Source of the DNA: Schistosoma haematobium
Taxonomy: Eukaryota > Platyhelminthes > Trematoda > Strigeidida > Schistosomatidae
NCBI RefSeq assembly: GCF_000699445.3
Contig: NC_067202.1
Coordinates: 4,433,458-4,497,457, forward strand
Direction: 5' to 3'
Length of the DNA stretch: 64,000 bases
Positions 53,701-64,000 of this stretch are shown here, piece by piece; the stretch's first letter is position 1, and every line of letters begins with the position of its first letter. The notes under the pieces are model-generated. The model did not search any database. It saw only the letters and a list, made by a program, of their open reading frames with translations, and was not told the origin of the DNA. The translations under genes and the position numbers were made by a program.

Positions 53701-54480
53701 AATAGGGAAAATATGCTCATTCTTACTATCTAGCATCATAGTAAATTTGAAGTTAGTGACGAAAACACAATAAGGTTACAGTCATAACCAACAATACCAG
53801 CCCGACTTCTCTTATGTGTAAACCTAATCTTTTTGCCTTTCCTATTAAGAATAATTCAACAATTAAAAGCTAATTAATCATGTCAAAACTATTGTCTCAC
53901 CATAACTTCATTGGCTTTTCAGTAGAACTATGCTATACTTATTGCTTTGATCGATCAAGCTAGCCAACGTTATATATTAACGCACTTTTAAGATATTCCT
54001 GAAGATGACTTGTCTTTAGAAATCATGATTTGGATCACACTTCTCATTTGAAAAGGATTGGTTACTGACGTTTTTTTGTGAAATAAACTTTTACGGTTAA
54101 GAGTTAGAGTTTACGGGCATACGGTTAGTAACCAGCTTTCGACAGAATTAGTAATAAAACTTGGGGTTGATTCACGTTACAGTATTATGATTTACAGCAT
54201 AAGTGATTGAAAGGTAGTCACAGTTGAGTAAAAACGTTTAATCTAGTGTAGTTTTATTATTCTTCCACATTATATAGCTCTTCTGCAAAAGCTATACTAT
54301 GAATAACTATTTTTCATTGGTTAATTTAAAGATCACTCCTTAGGTAACAAGATTTACTGTACAGTATAGATTTGCCGCTTATGTAGAAGTGGCATCCAAA
54401 GTTGTCAATAAAGAATTAACTGTAAGAAAGGGATTTTCAATAACTTGTTCATCAAAAAGGAAATTTTAATAGAAATCTAG
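53701..54480. other. Intergenic stretch, nothing recognised
   Basis: No ORF over 60 codons and no repeat identified. Confidence 0.4.
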
Positions 54481-54607
54481 TTTTTGATTGAGATCATGAA
54501 TCGATTGATGTTAGACCACCATTGAAAACCTGGAAGTACTGGACGGCCGTTTCGACCTAGCATGGGACTCCTCAGCAATATCAATCGATTCATGATCTAA
54601 ATCAAAA
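54481..54607 (-). repeat. Hammerhead SINE type 1, short foldback copy S5
   Basis: 127 bp. Outer ends ttttgattgagatcatgaat / attcatgatctaaatcaaaa are complementary. The interior is little more than one ribozyme on the minus strand (54580..54537). The Pol III boxes are lost. Confidence 0.65.
54537..54580 (-). ncRNA. Best-preserved hammerhead ribozyme motif
   Basis: On the minus strand: CTGAGGA box, stem II GTCC..GGTC (one mismatch), GAAA box and four-pair stem III ACGG/CCGT with no loop. The GTC cleavage triplet is intact and followed by CAGTA, which can pair with the 5' TATTG including one G-U. All catalytic residues of the consensus CUGANGA...GAAA...UH are present. The predicted cut is between plus-strand positions 54542 and 54541. 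Stem III is very short, as in known schistosome hammerheads. Confidence 0.65.
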
Positions 54608-55037
54608 ACCTAGCAATCTTATATTGAGAAATCTAATTGTTTCCGTTTTTTATTTAAGACTAGTATTTATGAATTTATATCCCACTGAACAATTACATAG
54701 CGATCAATATTCAGTAACTTAGTGAATAAAGGATTGTTGTTTAAGGCAACGGGTAACAAATTCAAAATTGGTTGTAAATGTTAACATTGACATGATGAGG
54801 TACCAGCTAACCATTCTGAAATAGAATTCAACGCATGTCCTGGATTTCAGTAGTGGATACAGTACAACTATACTAAAGACCTATAATTAAAGTCAATATC
54901 AATGCATTTCATTTAGTATATGCATATTTAGCAGAAGAGACTGATTGATTACAGTGAATAATATCACCAATAGGGAAATTCAAACACTAAAACTAACGTT
55001 TACATTCACTTGGTATTGTTCACTTATATCTTCTCAT

Positions 55038-55141
55038 TGTCCCAGAGTGAACATCAACTCTGAGATGCAGGTACATCCAGCTAACGAGTCCCAAATAGGA
55101 AAAAACGCTCGTCATGGATTCCACTGCTAGACACTATTCAT
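55038..55141 (+). repeat. Smalpha-like hammerhead SINE fragment, copy Z4
   Basis: Ribozyme region ctaacgagtcccaaatagg ...aaaaaacg...cgtcatggattcc. G5 and G12 are both mutated. The B-box part is truncated. Confidence 0.6.
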
Positions 55142-55314
55142 CTTAACGTTTACATTTCCTAAAGACGTCAGTTTTGGAGTGTTTTACATTCTCTCATTCT
55201 GAAAAGCACTGCTATTCAGTGCAACTGAGTCCCTTTTTCACTGGAATCAGTTGAAGATCACAAAAATATATGAAGTAAATATATATTTTACACAAAGGAA
55301 ATCATTTGACTTAC

Positions 55315-55350
55315 ATTCGAGGAATCAAGCCAAATATTAAATTCATCAAA
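55315..55350 (-). CDS. Possible MEG-like exon, 36 nt
   Basis: Acceptor acatttcag, donor gtaagtc, length divisible by three. Phase 1 peptide LMNLIFGLIPR is open; phase 2 is blocked by TGA. The composition differs from the other exons, so this could be a chance match. Confidence 0.35.
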
Positions 55351-58300
55351 CTGAAATGTAATAAAAGTTTGAATATTTTACTAAAATGAATTTTTCATAT
55401 GATTACTTACGCCTGTTACCCCTCGTAGAGGAGCATAGGCTGTCCACCATCATTCCCCACCCAACCCTGTTCTGGACAGTGTTTTCCAGTTGCTATTTAT
55501 CTTTTTCATGTCTGCTTTTATTTCCCAAAGTAGTGTGTTCTTCTGCCTTCCTCTTTTCCGCTACCCTTCAGGTGTCCAAGTTAGCACTTGCCTTGTGATG
55601 CAGTTTAATGATTTCTTCAATGTATATCCTATTTACTTCCGACATCTTTTCCTAATTTCCTCTTCAACTGGAAGCTGGTTTATCCTCTCCCACAATATGA
55701 TAATTAAACAATAATCATTTGAAATTGTTTCTACGCTGTTTGGTCACTAGTAAATAAATAATGTGGCGTTAATAATTAACCATATGAAGGCCACTCAAAC
55801 GTTACCGATGGATTTGAGATGTGTCCATTAGACTGAATGACTTCATATTTCAGCTCACTTCAACTGATATTAAGAGATTAGTGACTATCGGTTATATGCC
55901 ATGGATATAGGTTTCGCGCTGGTTTTAACAATTATTCAGGACAAAACTTCTCATCTGAGTCACTGTATAATCTCATCAAACAGGAATCTTTTCTAACTGA
56001 ATGTAAAACACTGCTGTTTTTTAAAGTTGATGCTGCAGAGAAATCTATTTAATCTGATGGAATATAACAAAACCAAAGTTATTTATTGATGGTATCTAAG
56101 CTTAAATAGTTTAATGCATGTACATCTAGCTGACGAGTTCGAAATAGGACAAAACTCGCTTCGTAAATTCTACTACTAGCCACCACCTATTTCCGTTCAT
56201 AATACTCCTGACAGAATGACATTATCGGGGCAATCCGCATAAGATGAACATATACCAAAAAGAAACTGATAAATGATAGTCTTAAACATCATTTGGAAGA
56301 TTCAAACAATCGATACAAATGACTGAAGATATCCATACATACATACATACAAAGGTTCATAAACGAGAAGAATTAAATCCGATCGTCTAACAACAAAAGT
56401 AAAAGTTATTAGATTGTCACCATATTGAATGATTGAATATCCCCTTCAGTTATGTTACATAATTCAAGGTGAATACTACTATATTGCATTAACCAAAGAT
56501 TGATACAGATTACATCTATACTTATAACGTAAAACGTTTTAGGCTTTTTTCCAAATTGGGCATGTTGTTTTCCCTTGTTGATTTCCTCCAATAGAATGAA
56601 TGAAAAGAATATTTATTATATTATTTGTCAATCATCTTACTCTACTTACTCGTTTGGTTTCATTTTCTTTAAACATCTAAAAGAAAGAAAAAGATTCATA
56701 TTCCAGATACTGAATTATACATATGTATATACGTGAGTAGGTATTCGTTTAATTTACAGATGGTATTTGCCATGAGTTAACCTTAGATGACGTGAATTAC
56801 TCTGAAAAGACCCCATACTAAGATGAAATATTCATAGAGTGATGTGGTGTTTGAATGAACTAATGATTCCTTTGTACTTGTTGAATGCTTGATTTCGAAT
56901 TCTAAATACAGTACATTCGTTTGTGATTATCTAGTACTTCTTGATCCGATTACGGTATTTCTGGGATTCTTAGTTCATACTATAATTTAAATACTTCTAA
57001 TTATCACAAGTGATTGCTTATTTTGAATAGTAAACCAAATGGGATCTATCATTAAGAAATACCAACGATAAAAATGAACTTGTTAAAGATACTCATAAAT
57101 ATATGTATGAGAACGGCCCATGAATGAACTCGAGGAATCTTTAAGAATCTCATAAAGTGCCGAAGATATTCCATCCAATCATCTTTCGGAAGAATATTCC
57201 AGAATCTTAATGTGTAGCTTCCCTTTTGGACAAATGCTAAAACCCTCTGTATGCAGATTGGATGATGATAATGATGATTTCGTTTTAACTAGAAACTATA
57301 AATAACTGAGGATTTTCTACCATATTTGACACTGTTTGGAATAACATTCCTTTCACTTGTCTTCTGTCTTCTCATTTGTGACTTGGAGGAATCGACCACC
57401 TGAGTGCTCGAGTTGTACGCGGTATGTCAAGAATCTAACCTGCAGCTGTAACAATATGAAAGTCAATCTGGACTACCTCCCCCCAATAAAAGAAAACAGG
57501 TAGTATATGATTTCACATCATAACACTAATAATTACGAAGTAATACTGATTGTAAGACCTGAGACATGATCGCTGCAAATAGTGTTTCAATATCTTTATA
57601 AACTACCTTGGATAATTGAAGTTGACTGATGCGTTTGCATGAATCTATTCATAATGATGAAGTGATGGAGAAGATTTGTAGCTGAAGTGACTGATTTTGA
57701 TGGAATTTCTAAATTTCAATGATCTAAATTTACCATAAATTTGTTCTGATGTTTTTTTCCGAAAAAAACAATGAAAGTTTTACAACTCAACCATCCAACT
57801 CAGAGAACTAAACTCCACCAACATAGTTGATGATGGAGTATGTTTACGAACTGAACTTGACTGATATCTTGATAGAAATTGTCATCTACATCACCTACAG
57901 TGAATTTGCAGATATTACAATTGAACTAATTCAGAGGAACTTGAGAAAATTTGATTTTATACATACAATTGTGTCATGTGTTGTATAGACAATCAACTAA
58001 GTGCATGTATACTATTTACACTTTATTTATTAATAACACTTACTTCTTTTGTACCGCTTTAGTAGTGTGGCTAAAACAAATGTGATAGTAACCATAACAA
58101 TCATGGAGAAGTATGTCGTGTTATTCACTAACAATATAAAGACTGTTAACTAAATCCTATCGATGTTATCAATATGTATTAATGTGACAAAGCAAGTAAA
58201 AAAATACCTCTTGAAGTGTGCAAAAAGAAGTGACGAAGCGGAACCTAAGAGTTGCATGGATTAAAGTTAAATGTTGGTTGGTTATCAATCTTTTTATAAT

Positions 58301-61300
58301 GGGTCCTAGTTGTCTTAAGAGAAAAATATAACCGATCATTCTGTGTTGAGTCGACGAGACAAGAAGATCATACTGTTTATTCAAAATGTCAACAGAATGA
58401 ACTTTCCGAATACACGTAAAACTCCCTTGAATTACAAAGGAACGCAACAGAATAGTGATGATAAATAAACAACTAAAAGATTAAATTATCCAATCAAAAG
58501 TAGAAAGTTAGCTACATGAAATTTTAAGCAAATAGACATATACTCAGTGAAACGAAGAAAATCAAGTATCGCTATGATCAAACGAGATATGTAAGCATGA
58601 AAGTAAATCGATACCTTATGACTGTCTGTATGAATCAAGTTTCTATGTACATTGGAAATGAATTGAAACCATGGGAGAATAAACTTATGTTCATTGTTGA
58701 TAGTTGTCTGTTCAGTGACACTCATTCACTGATGCATCATTGACACATCACATCACATCTAATCTGTGTGATGTTGAGAATTGGAAATTCTTATAGTTTA
58801 TTGAACACAGTTCAAATTCGAACAGCTAGTTCTGTTTAACCAATAGCTTCTTCTCAACATATCAATTATTGTTGATGTAACTACACTGTTTGATTGATGG
58901 TTATTTGAGTAGAAATGGAACAATACACCATCATGTTATTACATGTAGAACTGTGTACTTACCTTGGAGTTGAGGTCACATGGTAATGCCTAAACGAAAA
59001 CGCGCAATGGGTTCATGAAAATAATAGTCTGAATGTTATACATTCACAGTATTAGTATGTGTTGGACGAAGTCGTCTGACGAATTGACGATATGATCACT
59101 TATGAATCAAGTGAATGAACATCATTGTGAATTGTGTTAGATTGTTGATGATGAATGACAGAATTGTGTGGACGAATTTTATTCGTCTGTCTGTCTGTCT
59201 GACTGACTGTCAGTCAGTTTCCAGGTATCTGATAATCAACACTCGTTCTGTAAAAATCTAACAACAATATTCCTCAATGCGTTCGTTTGTCAGACATGAG
59301 GACCTTGATGCTTGTTCCATGTAGTTGTGAATTGAACGTTTACAGTTCGTGGATTCATCGTATTGATCGTTGTAAATGTGTGACATGATAATTCTTATTG
59401 ATTCAAATATACACTGATTACTTAGTATTGTTTATTGTAGTGAATGAAAATAGAAGACTGTCATATTTGATACGTGTGAATGCATTTTACTTACCTTGCA
59501 GTTGTTTTTGCTGCTGCTGCTGCTGTTGTTGTTGCGGTGTGGTGAGTCCTAAATGAAGTGTGTATTAAAATTGATGAGTACGTTCCATTAATCGAACAGT
59601 TTGTGGAATAATGAGAGTAATGACAGTGACAATAGCAATAGTAATGATCAATAATATTGAGAATGAGTTACAATGTGATGTGTGTGATTGCAATCAACAT
59701 GTCACTACAGATTGAATGGTGCTGCCTCGACGTGCGATATTCAGTGGTATAGTAGTAGGTTCGAAGAAAGGTAGGGGCGGCCAGACGCAAATATTATGAG
59801 GAAACCCAGTGAAATTCACCTGCAGCTCATTAATTGTAAATCTGCATCAAGTAGGTGATGGAGATCTATCCCTACACTTGTGATCTCACACAGTCAATAC
59901 ACTTAACAACAGGAAAGATACAGTAATACTATCGGAGCATTCATTTGCGTAACTGAAATATTTCCTATTAGAGTGGGAATAGGAGAAGAAGGAGAAAAAG
60001 AGGAACAAGACGAAGAACCAGTTGAAATCCAAATGATTGACGTCGTCATCCGCCACATGATATCACCCACAACGCAGTCGAGAATTTTGTGTAAACAACA
60101 CGTGACAATATTACAGAACCTCAGTTTTCACCATTTCACAAATGTAAGGTCAAATAGGGATTCATATACGTCTCCGATTCACATGAACACAATTTCACAC
60201 ACTGTCTATCAGAGTGATTGTAACCGGTTTGTCATCGGTTAGCTAATCCTGTATATTAACAAGCTGTTTTCAGTTTGTTCACAGAACGAATCAAATAATC
60301 ATTTCTGATGAATCGATTGTTTCTCTTGACATAACATCCCTGCTCACAAAAATACATCTTCAAACCACAGACATATTTCTGTGAATTCTGACCTCCCAAT
60401 ACTACCAGTATCAGAACTCGAAAGACCCATACAACGTGTAGAAGAAGATCATTTGCAGTGTATGTTTATCGTAATTCAGTAAACAGTGTGGCACATTCGA
60501 TGTTCAGTTTATTGAATAGACACAAGGAGTGCAGTTGATCTACACTTCAACATTGTTCTTCCAAATAATTACTACATGGAACTTACAAAAACTCCTTATC
60601 ACAGATCAGAGAGCATAGTACTACAGATACTCACACAGGAAGCTCAACTAATGAGAGTGAGATCGTGTCTAAGGAAGAACGAATGTTCACGAAATTTCAA
60701 TGAGAAATGCTGAAACTGTTACGACTAAAACGACAAACAAAATACAGTCGACAGAGTTCCCACTCTCATTCGACCTGGTTTTAACGGTGACAACATTGCA
60801 TCAACAACAAACCGAAAATCGGAAACGGCACTGATCGAGGCGTGTCCATGTTACAGCCAAACTGATTATCTCACACAAAACAACGTGTTTCGACTACAAC
60901 TCGAAATCTGTGATTACCACATTCATATTATTGCCAACTGAGTGTGTAGACGTGTATGCATCTATCAGTGGAGCTGGCTAAATTGGTAGAATAGAAGGAG
61001 TGGATAACAACTAGTTTGCAATACAAGCTCTATATAGTCTTAGTCTACACTGGTTATTGATCTTCAGTAGTGAACTTTCAAAACACCAACTTGACATCAG
61101 TTAGACATCGAGTTGACATGACTAGATGTTTAAAGGTGATAAACCAACAATCGAACTCTACTCCTCTTACATCTTCTGAAGATGTGACAAACAAACTTGT
61201 CAAACAAAATTTGTGTATTCAAGAAGAAAATGTGTTGAATGTTTCTTGTCTTATCACGATGATATTACCGTCATGTTGCTACGTCATTTACACGCCTACC

Positions 61301-63894
61301 TCATTTATTTGTATTCCTCGGCCTTCATTTCACCGAGATTCATGAACTCTTTACAAACTGATTAGTCGCAACTCATGTTAGTCGCGATCACCATTAACTG
61401 GTGTTCATCCAATTCATTGGATGGTCAATCAATCGTTTATCTATATGGTATTTCGTTACCACATTCCATGTACTGAGATATTCTGTCACACGGTGAATTC
61501 ATTTCCGAGCATTGTTATATTTCTCAACTACATTCACTTGATCACAAACAATGCTCCAACACATGCTCAATTGTATTCACATTTGACCAATTTCACTGGA
61601 ATAGGTATGTGCTGATTTTTGTGACATATCTTCTATTAACACTTTATGGATTGTAACCAGGTGACGATAACCGAACAGACTGAGATGAACTCATGTTATT
61701 CTATGAAAATCACTAGTAATCATCACATACAAACACACACGCATTATATATGTTGAATTGAGAGGACAATGGAATCAATCAGCTGGGATGTTACATTGAG
61801 TGAACTAAACAGATACGACTGTCACAAATTATTTACAACACGATTATTTGAAATACATCAGTAATGATTCTACCGATATATCACATACAAGTTATTTAGA
61901 AATGCTTACGTTTTTCGTGTGGGATGAACAGTGTGTCTGAAATGAGAGAGTGAATGATTGACGTGAATTATTTCATGCTATCCTATGGTGAATTCACCGC
62001 AATTAAAACAGTGTTATCAATCGATATGGTTGTGATGTGACCGATCGATGATTTGACTGGAAATTCACTCTGAATTGTGTAAGATGGTTTGAAGTGAATG
62101 ATGGAATACAATACCTAATACCATCCATATCACTTCCTACTCATCCTTACTGTAACTTGGATGCATACACTACCACTAGTACTGTTGTGTTACATATTCA
62201 ACAATATTATCATTCATGCACATGTAGAATTCAGTGGTGGTCAAATGTCAGTAGTAGTAGTTATGTGAATGGCGAAAGTCTCAGAAGCATTATTTAGCAT
62301 GTTTCACATCAGCTTCCACTTGTGTGTTTAGTGGCTACGAGACCGTCCTCATGTACGTTCCAATGTATGATTAGTTGAAGTGTGAGCATGTCCAGTTGAC
62401 AACTATCTCTTTCCCAATACATCATTACAATCGCGAGAGCACAGTGAACAAGTAAAGCACACTGACCGGTTGACATTCTACTGTCTATCAGAACGTCGAC
62501 ACTGGTTGTAATTGTGTCAGTAAATACAGGTAAATATGAACTACTTACAGTGCAGTTCTCGGTGTAGTGTAATATCTGAATGAAATATGTTAAAATTCAG
62601 GAGAATGATAGTTCGACATGTGACAGGAAACTAAACAAGTAAATATTCAATATACAATGTTCAACGTGAACGATCAGATATCCGTGCAAAAATAAAGCAC
62701 AAAATGTGGTTGCAATCACCTATTCGACATCTTAGATTATTATTTAGTAGTTAGAAATTGAGATGATTCTACAATAGTCGATTAAATGTTGAAAATCAGT
62801 GTCATGTTATGCATTGACGATGTTACTACAGATCGAGCGTCACAGATGTAGGAATTTGTGATGTGGCAAATACTATAGAATAGAGTGATTGAAGGTGATT
62901 GTGAATTTTGTCAGATGGTTGAATCGGAGTGATAATGTTGAGGAAATCTGCGCTGAAGAAGTCATTCACAGGAAAGTTGAAATCTCCACAGTTAATCTAT
63001 CCAGCTCAGAGAACAATACTCCATCAAAATTATGCTTCATTGTTGATAGTTGTCTGTTCAGTGACACTCATTCACTGATGCATCATTGACACATCACATC
63101 ACATCTAATCTGTGTGATGTTGAGAATTGGAAATTCTTATAGTTTATTGAACACAGTTCAAATTCGAACAGCTAGTTCTGTTTAACCAATAGCTTCTTCT
63201 CAACATATCAATTATTGTTGATGTAACTACACTGTTTGATTGATGGTTATTTGAGTAGAAATGGAACAATACACCATCATGTTATTACATGTAGAACTGT
63301 GTACTTACCTTGGAGTTGAGGTCACATGGTAATGCCTAAACGAAAACGCGCAATGGGTTCATGAAAATAATAGTCTGAATGTTATACATTCACAGTATAA
63401 GTATGTGTTGGACGAAGTCGTCTGACGAATTGACGATATGATCACTTATGAATCAAGTGAATGAACATCATTGTGAATTGTGTTAGATTGTTGATGATGA
63501 ATGACAGAATTGTGTGGACGAATTTTATTCGTCTGTCTGTCTGTCTGACTGACTGTCAGTCAGTTTCCAGGTATCTGATAATCAACACTCGTTCTGTAAA
63601 AATCTAACAACAATATTCCTCAATGCGTTCGTTTGTCAGACATGAGGACCTTGATGCTTGTTCCATGTAGTTGTGAATTGAACGTTTACAGTTCGTGGAT
63701 TCATCGTATTGATCGTTGTAAATGTGTGACATGATAATTCTTATTGATTCAAATATACACTGATTACTTAGTATTGTTTATTGTAGTGAATGAAAATAGA
63801 AGACTGTCATATTTGATACGTGTGAATGCATTTTACTTACCTTGCAGTTGTTTTTGCTGCTGCTGCTGCTGTTGTTGTTGCGGTGTGGTGAGTC
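55315..63894 (-). CDS. Micro-exon gene (MEG-like), internal exon array
   Basis: A minus-strand series of tiny exons, each with AG acceptor and GTAAG donor: 63894..63841 (54 nt), 63335..63309 (27), 62575..62549 (27), 61936..61910 (27), 59548..59495 (54), 58989..58963 (27), 58070..58044 (27), 56676..56650 (27) and perhaps 55350..55315 (36). All lengths are multiples of three. Phase 0 is blocked by TAA in the 58044 exon and phase 2 by TGA in the 58963 exon. Phase 1 is open everywhere and gives Thr/His/Ala-rich peptides such as HYHVTSTP, HTTKAVQK, YYTTPRTA and HTVHPTRK. Schistosome MEGs have this design and make secreted variant proteins. The signal-peptide exon would lie right of the window and the 3' exon is not found. 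The MEG subfamily is unknown. Confidence 0.7.
55405..55705 (-). mobile_element. SR2-like LINE 3' fragment
   Basis: Matches 7405..7700 in the same orientation (ttacgcctgttac, cttcctcttttcc, gtgatgcagtt). 5' truncated and decayed. Confidence 0.65.
56113..56330 (+). repeat. Smalpha-like hammerhead SINE fragment, copy Z5
   Basis: Contains ctgacgagttcgaaataggac (first box intact), second box CAAAAC and a cttc in place of the GTC cleavage triplet. The tail gacattatcggggcaatccg follows. Confidence 0.55.
56650..56676 (-). CDS. MEG-like exon, 27 nt
   Basis: A strong polypyrimidine acceptor (ctttcttttag) and donor gtaagtag. Phase 1 peptide CLKKMKPN. Confidence 0.6.
57658..57835. repeat. Penelope-like element end fragment
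   Basis: Contains ggagaagatttgtagctgaa on the left and ccatccaactcagagaacta on the right, both found at the ends of the element at 14804..15635. A remnant without coding sequence. Confidence 0.55.
58044..58070 (-). CDS. MEG-like exon, 27 nt
   Basis: Acceptor tttgttttag, donor gtaagtg. Phase 1 peptide HTTKAVQK. Phase 0 contains TAA. It lies outside the 4,346-bp duplicated block. Confidence 0.7.
58963..58989 (-). CDS. MEG-like exon, 27 nt
   Basis: Acceptor gtttag, donor gtaagta. Phase 1 peptide HYHVTSTP. Phase 2 contains TGA. Confidence 0.7.
59495..59548 (-). CDS. MEG-like exon, 54 nt with CAG-type repeat
   Basis: Twice the common length, with a CAA/CAG triplet run. In phase 1 this reads as Thr and Ala runs (ATTTAAAAA), not polyglutamine. 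Acceptor atttag, donor gtaagt. Confidence 0.65.
59722..59795 (+). repeat. RTE family A fragment
   Basis: About 74 bp matching 38242..38315 (ctgcctcgacgtgc, attcagtggtata, aggggcggccaga). An isolated relic in a MEG-like intron. Confidence 0.7.
59796..61909. other. Intron of the MEG-like gene
   Basis: No further micro-exon with GTAAG/AG and a length divisible by three was found. ORFs of 64-91 aa on the plus strand (59973, 61070, 61421) have no recognised domain. Confidence 0.4.
61910..61936 (-). CDS. MEG-like exon, 27 nt
   Basis: Acceptor atttcag, donor gtaagc. Phase 1 peptide HTVHPTRK. Confidence 0.65.
62549..62575 (-). CDS. MEG-like exon, 27 nt
   Basis: Acceptor attcag, donor gtaagtag. Phase 1 peptide YYTTPRTA. 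The downstream flank (tgaatgaaatatgttaaaatt) resembles that of the 54-nt exon (aaatgaagtgtgtattaaaatt), suggesting descent from a common exon-intron unit. Confidence 0.65.
62930..63033 (+). repeat. Penelope-like element end fragment
   Basis: ctatccagctcagagaacaa and actccatcaaaat match the element end at 15595..15632 and the complement of 14876..14905. It directly abuts the left border of the second tandem unit. Confidence 0.6.
63309..63335 (-). CDS. MEG-like exon, 27 nt (duplicate of 58963..58989)
   Basis: Identical to 58963..58989. Acceptor gtttag, donor gtaagta. Phase 1 peptide HYHVTSTP. Confidence 0.68.
63841..63894 (-). CDS. MEG-like exon, 54 nt (duplicate of 59495..59548)
   Basis: Identical to the exon at 59495..59548, within the tandem 4,346-bp unit. 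In phase 1 it encodes THHTATTTAAAAAKTTA. Acceptor tttag, donor gtaagt. Confidence 0.65.
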
Positions 63895-64000
63895 CTAAAT
63901 GAAGTGTGTATTAAAATTGATGAGTACGTTCCATTAATCGAACAGTTTGTGGAATAATGAGAGTAATGACAGTGACAATAGCAATAGTAATGATCAATAA

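Larger units (their letters stand above)
58690..59654. repeat. Tandem duplication, unit 1
   Basis: Repeated at 63036..64000 with a constant offset of 4,346 bp, no indel and one noticed difference (attagtatg at about 59053 versus ataagtatg). Contains the 27-nt and 54-nt MEG-like exons. The match continues to the window edge, so the true unit extends further. Confidence 0.95.
63036..64000. repeat. Tandem duplication, unit 2 (cut by window edge)
   Basis: Near-identical to 58690..59654 and runs off the window. It carries duplicate micro-exons at 63309..63335 and 63841..63894. Confidence 0.95.

Noticed and set aside
57957..57986. A 30-nt minus-strand segment with GTATGT donor and TAG acceptor as another micro-exon
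   Set aside because: Phase 1, required by the other exons, has an immediate TGA, and the acceptor lacks a pyrimidine tract.
58169..58447. 92-aa minus-strand ORF in the MEG-like intron as a terminal exon
   Set aside because: The possible acceptor/donor pair inside gives a 37-nt segment that breaks symmetry, and I recognise no domain.

Overview
This 64 kb window is animal genomic DNA and fits a blood fluke of the genus Schistosoma. It is AT-rich and intron-rich with small exons. It is packed with retroelements of schistosome type: RTE/SR2-like and CR1/SR1-like LINEs, a Penelope-like GIY-YIG fragment, Smalpha-like hammerhead-ribozyme SINEs and gypsy-like remains. It also carries a cluster of 27-nt symmetric micro-exons, a hallmark of schistosome micro-exon genes (MEGs). 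I cannot assign the species.

Three host genes can be supported. (1) 1099..15904 (+): the C-terminal seven exons of a RASGEF1-family Ras guanine-nucleotide exchange factor. All splice phases agree, and the 315 residues end in a stop codon and a poly(A) signal. The six introns hold almost every repeat class in the window. (2) 33270..48448 (+): a complete four-exon gene for a 230-residue NTPCR/THEP1-type nucleoside-triphosphatase. Its P-loop is split by a 7.9 kb intron. (3) 55.3..63.9 kb (-): internal micro-exons of a MEG-like gene (27, 27, 27, 27, 27, 54 nt and so on). All are open together only in phase 1. Two of them are duplicated in a 4,346-bp tandem unit that runs off the right edge.

Layout: 1-16 kb is the RASGEF1 gene with repeat-filled introns. 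16-18 kb is AT-rich flank with microsatellites. 18-20 kb is an inverted RTE arrangement hit by a solo LTR. 23.6-29.1 kb holds CR1-like elements, one with an internal in-place inversion and two later insertions. 29.5-31.7 kb has MULE-transposase and gypsy-protease fossils and a 60-bp perfect palindrome. 33.3-48.5 kb is the NTPCR gene. Its intron 1 holds a degenerate RTE (family B) split by a nearly full-length RTE (family A), and its intron 3 holds a second family A copy in the opposite orientation. 49-57 kb is a repeat graveyard of solo LTR, hammerhead SINEs and LINE fragments. 55-64 kb is the micro-exon cluster.

Two systems deserve attention. One is the micro-exon cassette array, where no exon-skipping combination can break the reading frame. 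The other is the pair of long inverted RTE copies flanking NTPCR exons 2 and 3, a geometry expected to allow pre-mRNA pairing. Hammerhead-bearing SINEs built as inverted dimers occur throughout. All family names come from recognising motifs by eye; no database search was run.
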